From the IMG/VR virus record IMGVR_UViG_3300032893_000763, positions 29,769-93,768 of that record: a stretch of DNA of 64,000 nucleotides; one strand, given 5' to 3'. The notes beneath the pieces were generated by a model. That model was not told the origin of the DNA. It did not search any database and saw nothing but the letters and a program-made list of their open reading frames with translations. The DNA is from a virus. The position numbers were made by a program, and so were the translations under genes. Below, piece by piece: positions 46,259 through 53,059 of this stretch (the stretch's first letter is position 1; each line of letters opens with the position of its first letter).

Positions 46259-48392
46259 CGATGCTCCAGTCGATGCGCTCGGGAGCCTGGAGGCCCGCCG
46301 AGTCCATCAGCCGTGTGAGGTCATCGCCGTAGACCTCCTTCTCGCGGAGGAGCGTGGCGACGATCTTCTCGATGCCGAGGCGGTTCTCCTGCACGGCGTT
46401 GCGTGCGACCGTGTAGGCGATGCCGAGGAGCGTGCACTCGGCCTTCGTCTTGTACGGCGCGAGCTTGATGTCATACGGCCCGGCGGCGGCGACGAGGCGC
46501 TGCCCGATCTTCTCCATCGCCTTGTGGTCACAGCCGGGGTACTCGGGAACGTCCATACCCCACCGGCCGACCATCGCTCCGGCGAGGTAGGACGCCTGCC
46601 CGAGATCCCCTCCGACACCCTGCGTGTTGTTGCCGTAGAACTCGACCTCGGCGGCGTAGGCCCCGAGGATTGTGACGAGACGATCCATCAACTCGTCGCG
46701 GTAGAGGGCGAACCGCTCGACGTTCTCGACGGACATCAGGTGCCCGCCGGTAGCACCGCGCTTCTTGATGGAGAGCCGGACGGCCTCCGTGTGCTCCTGG
46801 TAGAGGTACTCGCACACGGCGTGCCCGGCCTCGTGGATCGCGGTGCTGCGCTCCTCCTCCTCGGACTCGTAGCCCCACCCGAGCGCGGTGCCCGCCTCGA
46901 CGGTGACCATCGCTTCGAGCAGGTCGGCGCGGGAGAACGCCTCGCGCCCGGAGTGGTGGGCGTACGTGAGCGCGATGGAGCACACCTGCTCAATCTGCGC
47001 CGGGGAGTAGTTGTCCGTGACGCGAGCAAGCTCCTCGCGGGCCTCGGTCGTATCGAGGTCGGCGTCGTGCGTCACCTTGCCGAGGTAGAGGTCGAAGATG
47101 TCGAGGCGGTCGCGCTTGGTCGGCGTGCGGAAGTAGATGTGGCGACCCATCCGCCCCGGCCGCGTCATCGCGGGGTCGAGCGCCTCCAGCGGCACGTTCG
47201 TCGCGCCGACGAAGAAAATCTGATTGCCGGTCGGCTTGGCCTTCGGCAACCGCAGCGAGATGTAGCGGGGTGAGAGGTCGGTCGGGTACTTGTCCGATGT
47301 GCGCCATCCCACGCGGATCTTCTGCGGGACGATGTAGAGAGCATCGAGCCACAGGTTGACCTTCGAGACGAGGGTCTTGCGGAGGAACGGCGGGTTGTCG
47401 ATGCCGTCCATGACCACGAGCAGCGATTGGAGGCCCATCTGCCCCATGCCGCCGAACATCCCGCCACCGCCGGGAATCTGCGGGTCGAGCGTCTTCGAGG
47501 AGCCGCCTGCGCCTCCCTGGAGCGCAGCGCGGCGCATCCCTACGGCGTCGATCTCGTCAATGAAGATGATGCACTGCCCGCCCCACTTCCGCGCGAGCTT
47601 CTTCGCCTTCCGCGCCATGTAGCGGACGATGATGACATCCATGCCGATGAACGTCTGCGCGAAGCCCGAGCCCGGCATGAGCACGATGGGGGAGTTGAAC
47701 CCGGTGGCGATGGCCTTGGCGAGCATCGTCTTGCCGGTGCCGGGAGGGCCGAGGAACAGGATGCCGCGCTCGCGCTTGCCTCCCGCCTTGGTGAACTTCG
47801 CGCCGGACTGCCAGAGGGTGACCACCTTGCGGATCTCCTCCTTGGCCTCGGCCTGGCCGCGCACGTCGTCAAGCTCGACACCGAAGTCCGCGTCTCCAGG
47901 CTCCAAGCCCGACATCTGTGAAATCCCCATCATCATCATCGGGCCGAAGAACAGGAGGAAGTTGGCGAGGAAGAAGATCGGGAGGATGATGAGTTGCTGG
48001 ATCATCTGCCCGTTCAGCTTCGACGCGATGGCGTCCCACGTGTAGCCCCACGTCCCGAGCCACGAGCCGCCGTGAATGAGCCACACGACGGTGATGAGCA
48101 GCGAGAGGATGCCGAGCAGCCGGAACTTGCCCCTCCAGAAGTGCAGCCGCCGACGGCGGAGAGCGTCCTCGGCCATGTCGTCCTTCGCGGCGTCGAGAGT
48201 GAGCGGCACCTGCTCGACAAGGTGCTTGAGCGCGAGATCGACCGCGCCCCGGAAGGCCCCGACGAACAGGACGGCGAAGATGACCGAGACGACGAGCGAG
48301 TGCCCGTGGTTCATGAACCACACGACGATGATGGGAGACGTGAGTGCTGCGACCGCAGTCGCGGCCCACGCCAACCGCTTGAGCGGATTCAC
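46251..48392 (-). CDS. FtsH-like membrane AAA+ metalloprotease
   Basis: 713 residues from a GTG (48392) overlapping the upstream stop by four bases. About four hydrophobic segments in the first ~160 residues (bacterial FtsH has two), Walker A GPPGTGKT 215-222, Walker B FIDEID 277-282, second-region RPGRMGRH, protease HEAGH at 520-524 and GGDLGQA as the third zinc-ligand region. A Gly/Met-rich insertion (GGGGMFGGMGQMG) follows Walker B. FtsH degrades membrane and regulatory proteins; in a phage it may adjust repressor levels or remodel the membrane. Activity inferred from intact motifs. Confidence 0.85.
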   Translation of the reverse strand: MNPLKRLAWAATAVAALTSPIIVVWFMNHGHSLVVSVIFAVLFVGAFRGAVDLALKHLVEQVPLTLDAAKDDMAEDALRRRRLHFWRGKFRLLGILSLLITVVWLIHGGSWLGTWGYTWDAIASKLNGQMIQQLIILPIFFLANFLLFFGPMMMMGISQMSGLEPGDADFGVELDDVRGQAEAKEEIRKVVTLWQSGAKFTKAGGKRERGILFLGPPGTGKTMLAKAIATGFNSPIVLMPGSGFAQTFIGMDVIIVRYMARKAKKLARKWGGQCIIFIDEIDAVGMRRAALQGGAGGSSKTLDPQIPGGGGMFGGMGQMGLQSLLVVMDGIDNPPFLRKTLVSKVNLWLDALYIVPQKIRVGWRTSDKYPTDLSPRYISLRLPKAKPTGNQIFFVGATNVPLEALDPAMTRPGRMGRHIYFRTPTKRDRLDIFDLYLGKVTHDADLDTTEAREELARVTDNYSPAQIEQVCSIALTYAHHSGREAFSRADLLEAMVTVEAGTALGWGYESEEEERSTAIHEAGHAVCEYLYQEHTEAVRLSIKKRGATGGHLMSVENVERFALYRDELMDRLVTILGAYAAEVEFYGNNTQGVGGDLGQASYLAGAMVGRWGMDVPEYPGCDHKAMEKIGQRLVAAAGPYDIKLAPYKTKAECTLLGIAYTVARNAVQENRLGIEKIVATLLREKEVYGDDLTRLMDSAGLQAPERIDWSIVG

Positions 48393-48766
48393 GAGCAGTA
48401 TCTCGTGGAGATGCGCTGGCCGACCGTGACCTTCGGCGTCGTGGCCTTGGCCGCGAGGTCGAAGCGCACGAAGGCGCACGTCGCGGGAGAGCCCGTCGCT
48501 GTGCGGATGTCGAGGATGCACCCGAAGCTCGTGCCGGTGCTTGCGGCCCGGCTGGCGTGCCCGTTGACGAAGGCAGCGCACCGGGTGCGCGAGACGACAT
48601 CTCCGCGCGACTGGAGCCCCTTGTCGAAGTACGAGACGACGATGTTCGACGCCTGGCGCACGGTGTACGGCTTGGGCTTGGTCGGCTTCGAGAACGCCGT
48701 GAGCGCGAAGAACGCAACGGCGAGGACGAGCGCGACGAGAATCGTGTAACCGACGAGCTTCTTCAT
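48389..48766 (-). CDS. Secreted or anchored Cys-containing protein
   Basis: 125 residues. N-terminal membrane/signal helix (LVGYTILVALVLAVAFFALTAF), then an extracytoplasmic domain with Cys at TRCAAF, FGCIL, ATCAFV and RYCS, likely disulfides. GGGGAGGT ribosome site. Inside the FtsH/MotA-like operon. Confidence 0.6.
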   Translation of the reverse strand: MKKLVGYTILVALVLAVAFFALTAFSKPTKPKPYTVRQASNIVVSYFDKGLQSRGDVVSRTRCAAFVNGHASRAASTGTSFGCILDIRTATGSPATCAFVRFDLAAKATTPKVTVGQRISTRYCS

Positions 48767-48769
48767 GAC

Positions 48770-49279
48770 CTACCTCCCCTTCCTCGGAAGTTTGATGGAC
48801 GGTAGCACATACGCGACGTACTTGCCCTGCGGGCCTCTGCGGCCGTGGTGCCCCGCCGACTTGCTCCGCCGGATACCGACCTGCATCCCGTGCCCTGTGG
48901 CCTGCTTCGCTACCTGGCAAGCCTCGTGGAGCGAGCGCGAGTACGGCTCGCGGTAGGCGCGGGGCTCTCCGACCTCGGGGCGGTAAGCGATCAGGCCGTG
49001 GCTCACGGTGAGAGGGATCTCCCACACGTAGATGGTGCCCTCGACCTGCGCCGCGATGTCGGGCTCGATGATCTCGCACGCGACGAACTGCGCTGTGTCC
49101 GGGATCGGCTGGCCGACGGGCCACCCCTCGCCCGAGCCGAGCGCACCCCACACGAGGAAGTTGAGCGAGAGCACGATGGCGATGGCCGCGAGCTTGACCC
49201 ACCACGCGAGCCGCGCTGAGACGAGCAGGACGAGCAGGAGCACGTCCGTGATCGTGATGGCGATGAAGAACGGCGTCAC
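48770..49279 (-). CDS. Two-helix membrane protein
   Basis: 169 residues. Two hydrophobic helices (FFIAITITDVLLLVLLVSARL, LAAIAIVLSLNFLVWGALG), then an external or cytoplasmic domain with HEACQVAKQATG and a very basic end (RRGPQGKYVAYVLPSIKLPRKGR). ATG overlaps the upstream stop. No family recognised. Confidence 0.6.
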   Translation of the reverse strand: MTPFFIAITITDVLLLVLLVSARLAWWVKLAAIAIVLSLNFLVWGALGSGEGWPVGQPIPDTAQFVACEIIEPDIAAQVEGTIYVWEIPLTVSHGLIAYRPEVGEPRAYREPYSRSLHEACQVAKQATGHGMQVGIRRSKSAGHHGRRGPQGKYVAYVLPSIKLPRKGR

Positions 49280-49866
49280 GCGGAGCCCGTCACGAGATGG
49301 GTCATGGACTTCGGCAGCCGGTTGAAGTTCGAGGCGTTGCCTGCGCGGTCGAGCGTGAAGCGGAAGGCCGTGACCTCCTGGCCGGTACGCACGAGGACGA
49401 TCTTCTGCTCGCGCACCTTCTCGTCCGCTCCGCGCAACCGCCAGAGGGTGACCGTGGCGGTGATCGGGCCGGGGTCGTTCTTGAGGTACATGACGAGGTT
49501 GACCGTGTACTCGCCCGGCACCGATCCCTTGATGATCGTGCGCTCGCCGTTCGCCAGGGTCTTGACCGTGCCCGAGGGCGTGTCCACCGTGCCCGAGGTT
49601 GCGGTGCCGAGGTCATCACCCCCGAGGGTCATGAGCCCGGCCGTCAACTGGCCGTACCACGCGATGTTCCCCTGCGGGTCTTGCACCCACAGGTCTACGT
49701 CATCGTTCGAGCCGTCGGGCCACGTGACCGAGACGGCGTACACGCCGAGCGTGTCGATGCGCATGGGAGTCGCCTTCGGCTTCTCCGTGATGGCGAGGAT
49801 CAGGAAGATGCCGAGCAGGGCAAGCAGGTAGTCGAAGACCGGCGTCCACGAGCCGGAGCGGCGCAC
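49276..49866 (-). CDS. Single-pass membrane protein with extracytoplasmic beta domain
   Basis: 196 residues. One helix near the N-terminus (VFDYLLALLGIFLILAI, ~9-25), then a beta-sandwich-like domain (YAVSVTWPDGSNDDVDLWVQDPQGNIAWYG, EYTVNLVMYLKNDPGPITATVTLWRL). Topology is that of an ExbD/MotB-type partner, though the domain itself looks different. Directly after the MotA/ExbB-like gene. Confidence 0.6.
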   Translation of the reverse strand: MRRSGSWTPVFDYLLALLGIFLILAITEKPKATPMRIDTLGVYAVSVTWPDGSNDDVDLWVQDPQGNIAWYGQLTAGLMTLGGDDLGTATSGTVDTPSGTVKTLANGERTIIKGSVPGEYTVNLVMYLKNDPGPITATVTLWRLRGADEKVREQKIVLVRTGQEVTAFRFTLDRAGNASNFNRLPKSMTHLVTGSA

Positions 49867-49870
49867 TGGC

Positions 49871-50341
49871 CTACGCCCCGAGGTCGTGCTCGATCATGCG
49901 ATGCTCGTGCTTGAGCAGAAGCATCGCCAGGACTCCGACGAACGTGCCGTAGAAGATCCCGCCTCCGCCGGACGTGATCCGGTCGGAGAGGTTCGCGGCG
50001 TCGTTCGAGGAGAGCAGGATCGACATGCCCGCGATGGACGAGAGGATGCCGAGCATCGGCGCGACCCACGCCCAATGGTCGAGGTACGCGGCCTCGTGGA
50101 TGATGCGCTCCGCCTCGCCTCCTGTGAGGCCCTCGTCACCTGCCCTCCAGCACAGCCGACCGCCGTAGAGCGAGCCCCACACGGTGACCGCGAGGATGAC
50201 GGGGATCGTGACGAGGGGTGCGCCGTGGACGCGACCGCCGAAGGTGAGCCCGAGCACGACGAGGAAGACGATGAACACCGCGTTGAGCAGTGCCCACTTG
50301 ACGAACAGGGTGCGCTCCCTCGCGCTCGTGACCGGCAACAT
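49871..50341 (-). CDS. MotA/ExbB-like membrane protein
   Basis: 156 residues from the ATG at 50341, fixed by TACACT six bases upstream. Four hydrophobic segments: WALLNAVFIVFLVVLGL, VTIPVILAVTVWGSLYG, WVAPMLGILSSIAGMSILLSS and GGGIFYGTFVGVLAMLLLK. The last two resemble the MotA/TolQ/ExbB proton-channel core. First gene of a leaderless membrane operon with its probable partner next door. A plain multi-pass protein cannot be excluded. Confidence 0.55.
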   Translation of the reverse strand: MLPVTSARERTLFVKWALLNAVFIVFLVVLGLTFGGRVHGAPLVTIPVILAVTVWGSLYGGRLCWRAGDEGLTGGEAERIIHEAAYLDHWAWVAPMLGILSSIAGMSILLSSNDAANLSDRITSGGGGIFYGTFVGVLAMLLLKHEHRMIEHDLGA

Positions 50342-50353
50342 GTGAGGAGTGTA
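50342..50353 (-). promoter_or_regulatory. Leaderless -10 of the membrane operon
   Basis: TACACT (50348-50353, minus), six bases, ATG 50341. TGGCAC lies 17 bp further upstream, inside a terminator hairpin. Confidence 0.65.
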
Positions 50354-50360
50354 GCGGAAT

Positions 50361-50382
50361 GGCCCCCGGCGTGCCAGGGGCC
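50361..50382 (-). terminator. Terminator after the holin-like gene
   Basis: GGCCCC-(C)-GGC / GCC-(A)-GGGGCC style stem with one internal mismatch and a GTG loop, directly after the gene ending at 50388 and before the next promoter. Confidence 0.65.
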
Positions 50383-50387
50383 ACCGC

Positions 50388-50744
50388 TTAGGACGGAACT
50401 GAGGCAGCCGGGGCCGGTACGGGATCGACCGCGACCGGCGAGGCAGCCGGAGCCTCCGGTGCCTTCTTCTCCGCGCCGTTGAGCACGAGCGCCGAGAGGT
50501 TGATGAGCTTCTCCGCGTCCGCCAGGGTGACCACGTTGAGCCCACCCGAGGCGCTCGTGGACTTGAGGTACGAGGCGGTGACGGCGTAGATGTACTTCGC
50601 CACGGAGAGCCCGCCCGCGATGGCAGCGGCCTTGAGCGCCTGCGTGTCGATGTTGTTCGTCCCGAACGCCAGGACGACGCCGATGAACGAGAACAGGAAC
50701 GTCGCGCTCACCCGCTCCGCGAGGGAGATGATGTGGTTCTTCAA
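50388..50744 (-). CDS. Holin-like protein (r1t type)
   Basis: 118 residues, TTG start with AGGAGG four bases upstream. Two helices (VSATFLFSFIGVVLAFG, ALKAAAIAGGLSVAKYIYAVTASYL) match r1t-type holins of actinophages, followed by a Pro/Ala-rich cytoplasmic tail. Holins permeabilise the membrane to time lysis. No endolysin gene is seen beside it. Confidence 0.65.
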   Translation of the reverse strand: MKNHIISLAERVSATFLFSFIGVVLAFGTNNIDTQALKAAAIAGGLSVAKYIYAVTASYLKSTSASGGLNVVTLADAEKLINLSALVLNGAEKKAPEAPAASPVAVDPVPAPAASVPS

Positions 50745-50752
50745 GTTGCCTC

Positions 50753-51367
50753 CTAGATGGATTGCCCGCGCCTCGCCATCTTACCACGGAGGCTCTCGTC
50801 CCTGACGTGCAGGTAGACCTCGGTGGTGGCGATGTTGGCGTGGCGAAGGAGGCGCTGGACTTCGTGCAGCGGGAAGCCGTCCTCGATGAGTTCCGTGGCG
50901 AACGTGTGCCTGAAGACGTGAGGGGTGACGATCCCGTAGATGCCCGCCTTGGCCTTGAGGCGAGCCACGAGACGCTGGACGTAGCGCACGGTGACGACGG
51001 AGCCGTCCGGGTTGAGGATCAGCGGCCGGGACATGTCCGGGCCGACCCACTGCTCGCGCAGCGCGAGGTACGCTTCGAGCGCCGGGAGCACCTGCTCCGG
51101 CGTGAAGTACGCCGTGCCGTCTCCGCCCTTCGCGTCGTACAGGTGGATCACGCCGTCGCGCTCGACATCGCGCGGGCGTGTGGCGACGGCCTCGGAGACG
51201 CGGAGCCCGGCGCGGTACATGAGCAGGAGGATCAGGTGGTCGCGCACGCCCGTCGGCGTGCCGTCGTTCGCAAGGGCGAGGAGGTCGGCTGCCTCCTGGC
51301 GCGAGAGCACCTTCGGCAGCTTCTTCTTGCGCCGCTTCTTGGGCTCGGGTGCGGGGGTGTCCTCCAC
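50753..51367 (-). CDS. Compact tyrosine recombinase (catalytic domain only)
   Basis: 204 residues, GTG start six bases after TAGAAT. RAGLRVSE (first Arg), DAKGG (Lys), HVFRHTFAT (His-x2-Arg), LRHANIATTEVYLHV (His and Tyr nucleophile) are all present. The N-terminal SAM-like core-binding domain and arm-binding domain of phage integrases are missing, replaced by a basic tail (PKKRRKKKLPK). Could integrate the phage or resolve multimers. No attachment site identified. Confidence 0.8.
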   Translation of the reverse strand: MEDTPAPEPKKRRKKKLPKVLSRQEAADLLALANDGTPTGVRDHLILLLMYRAGLRVSEAVATRPRDVERDGVIHLYDAKGGDGTAYFTPEQVLPALEAYLALREQWVGPDMSRPLILNPDGSVVTVRYVQRLVARLKAKAGIYGIVTPHVFRHTFATELIEDGFPLHEVQRLLRHANIATTEVYLHVRDESLRGKMARRGQSI

Positions 51368-51379
51368 CCCTACATTCTA
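51368..51379 (-). promoter_or_regulatory. Leaderless -10 of the recombinase gene
   Basis: TAGAAT (51374-51379, minus), six bases, GTG 51367. Confidence 0.7.
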
Positions 51380-51380
51380 C

Positions 51381-52016
51381 TCAGCGGCCGAGGATGCGGC
51401 GGGCCATGTCCTTCTCGTCATCCGTGTAGAGCACGGTCTTCTCGATGGTGATGTCTCCGCCCACGTAGTTGTTGAAGGTGATCGCAGCCTCGACCGCCTT
51501 GCGTGCGACCTTCTCGGCGCGGGCCTCGGTGATCTCCTCGGCGGTGATCTCCGCGCCGAGATCCGCGATGAGTGCGCCGACGGCGTTGTCTTCACCCGAG
51601 CCGACGGCCTCGAAGGGGAGCCGGTGCTCGTTGACGGAGAAGTCCTCGTCCACGCAGAACAGCCGCCCGCGCACCGCGAGCAGGAAGGCCGACTCCCCAA
51701 GATGCTCGGCGTTGTGCTTGATGTGCAGGTGGCCTTGCTCCTCGGTCACCGCCCGCAGATAGGGGACGAACTCGCGGACGGCCCAATACTCCTCGTCGCG
51801 GCCCTCGCGCGGGATGAACGGGTCTTCCAACTCTGAGAGATGGTACTGGAGAATCTGCCCCAAGCGCCCCGAGCCGCAGTAGGCGATGCCGAGGGTGTCC
51901 TGGAGCAGGTGCACCTTGGACTGTGCGCCGATGCGGTTCGAGTTCTCCGTGCTCCACTGGAGGTCGCCCGCGAGGACGACTCCGTTCTTGTGGCGCACTC
52001 CAACGACGACAGTCAC
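51381..52016 (-). CDS. Proteasome beta-subunit-like Ntn hydrolase
   Basis: 211 residues, GTG start overlapping the previous TGA by four bases. After the initiator Met, Thr2 would be the N-terminal nucleophile (Thr1 of mature numbering). Asp at mature 17 (GVVLAGD) and Lys at mature 33 (GAQSK) match the proteasome catalytic set exactly, and GSGEDNAVGALI resembles the later Ser/Asp region. No propeptide, so it would be active after Met removal. It may act alone or assemble rings. Partner ATPase unknown. Confidence 0.75.
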   Translation of the reverse strand: MTVVVGVRHKNGVVLAGDLQWSTENSNRIGAQSKVHLLQDTLGIAYCGSGRLGQILQYHLSELEDPFIPREGRDEEYWAVREFVPYLRAVTEEQGHLHIKHNAEHLGESAFLLAVRGRLFCVDEDFSVNEHRLPFEAVGSGEDNAVGALIADLGAEITAEEITEARAEKVARKAVEAAITFNNYVGGDITIEKTVLYTDDEKDMARRILGR

Positions 52017-52597
52017 TCGCCCACCTTAGCAGGCTCGTACCCCTCGGGCAAGTCCTCGGTGTGGCCGAGGCCCCACCGTGCGACCTGCGCCTTGGTGCCG
52101 AAGCGCGGCGAGCCCGAGTGCTTGGAGTAGCCGATCATGTGGAGGGCGTGCTTCGCGCGAGCCAGGGAGCGGGTGTCCTCGACCTGGCTGAGGATGTCCT
52201 CCAAGAACTCATCGGTGACGGCCGTGACGCCTCTCGGTGCGTCCCGAAGGGTCGGGCCGAGCATCGGGTGGTAGCTCGGGACGAACCACGAGTGCGGCCC
52301 CTCGTGGCCGTCCTCCAAGACGCACGGATCAGCGGCCTCGGTCGCGGGGCACGTCGCACTTTCGTCAGAACGCGACGGCTCCGGCCAGAGGCTCATGTCA
52401 TCTCCGAGGCGCTCGGCATCCTCGCGTAGACCGTAGACACGCCGACACTCGGGCGAACAGGAACACGGAGGGCCTCCGACGAGGCCAATGGCGTAGAACT
52501 CGACCTCCTCGATGACGCGGATCGCGCGAGGCGCGATGAACATGCGGCGCTCGGTGGCGTCCGCCAAGACGATCTCGCAGCCCCGATCCTCAGCCAT
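52013..52597 (-). CDS. Hypothetical Cys-containing protein
   Basis: 194 residues. PPCSCSPECRRVYGL near residues 43-57 is a possible zinc site. A middle CVLEDGHEGPHSWFVP block resembles short actinobacterial metal-binding motifs. The C-terminal half is helical (LEDILSQVEDTRSLARAKHALHMIG). Coupled with the proteasome-like gene. Confidence 0.6.
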   Translation of the reverse strand: MAEDRGCEIVLADATERRMFIAPRAIRVIEEVEFYAIGLVGGPPCSCSPECRRVYGLREDAERLGDDMSLWPEPSRSDESATCPATEAADPCVLEDGHEGPHSWFVPSYHPMLGPTLRDAPRGVTAVTDEFLEDILSQVEDTRSLARAKHALHMIGYSKHSGSPRFGTKAQVARWGLGHTEDLPEGYEPAKVGE

Positions 52598-52757
52598 CGT
52601 GATCCTCGCAGCATCCGCAACTGCACCCTCCGGCCGCGAGCGTGTCTGCGGCGAGGACTTCGGCCATGATGGCCTCGGCCTCGCGGAGGATGCGCTCCTC
52701 CTCGGTGCGTTGCTCGCGCTCGTTGAGCGGGTTGCGCTCGGAGTACCGCTGCCTCAC
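52590..52757 (-). CDS. Small charged protein with Cys cluster
   Basis: 55 residues from a GTG overlapping the upstream TGA. Charged helix NEREQRTEEERILREAEAIMAEVLA, then GGCSCGCCEDHDG, a four-Cys tail that may bind metal. Unknown function. Confidence 0.5.
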   Translation of the reverse strand: MRQRYSERNPLNEREQRTEEERILREAEAIMAEVLAADTLAAGGCSCGCCEDHDG

Positions 52758-52990
52758 GCGGCGTCCTCGATGAGCGGGAGTGTCACGACGACGCACCCGG
52801 CCTCGACTGCGGCCTCGACCGTCTGGACGCTGGCGATCTCATCCGGCACGTCGAGCGCCACCCGCACGGTGATCGCGCCAGGGAGAGGCGACTGCGGGTA
52901 GCGGGACGAGACACGCTCCATCTTGAGCCGCCGCACCGATCCGTCGGGGTGGCGCTCGGGGACGATCTGAATGAAGCCGTAAGCCTTCAT
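52754..52990 (-). CDS. Hypothetical protein
   Basis: 78 residues with a GGAGG ribosome site. Beta-rich (YGFIQIVPERHPDGSVRRLKMERV, AITVRVALDVPD, CVVVTLPLIED). First gene of the 52990 to 51381 unit. No family recognised. Confidence 0.6.
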   Translation of the reverse strand: MKAYGFIQIVPERHPDGSVRRLKMERVSSRYPQSPLPGAITVRVALDVPDEIASVQTVEAAVEAGCVVVTLPLIEDAA

Positions 52991-53008
52991 AGCCCCTCCT
53001 CCAGGTCA

Positions 53009-53036
53009 GGCCCCCGGCGCATGGACGCCGGGGGCC
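53009..53036. terminator. Strong hairpin terminator
   Basis: 11-bp stem GGCCCCCGGCG / CGCCGGGGGCC with a six-base loop between minus-strand units. Confidence 0.85.
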
Positions 53037-53059
53037 GCTTGCCAGTGAACCCCTCCAGC

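Noticed and set aside
46251-49205. Single 984-aa reading of the FtsH frame
   Set aside because: The first ~270 codons overlap two membrane-protein genes in another frame. The GTG at 48392 with a four-base overlap gives a normal FtsH N-terminus.
48389-50341. Zorya-type defence system
   Set aside because: Only a weak MotA/ExbB-like pair is present. There is no OmpA-like domain, no ZorC and no helicase/nuclease effector in the operon.
50753-51367. Attachment site near the recombinase
   Set aside because: No tRNA gene or convincing core repeat was found beside it in this window.
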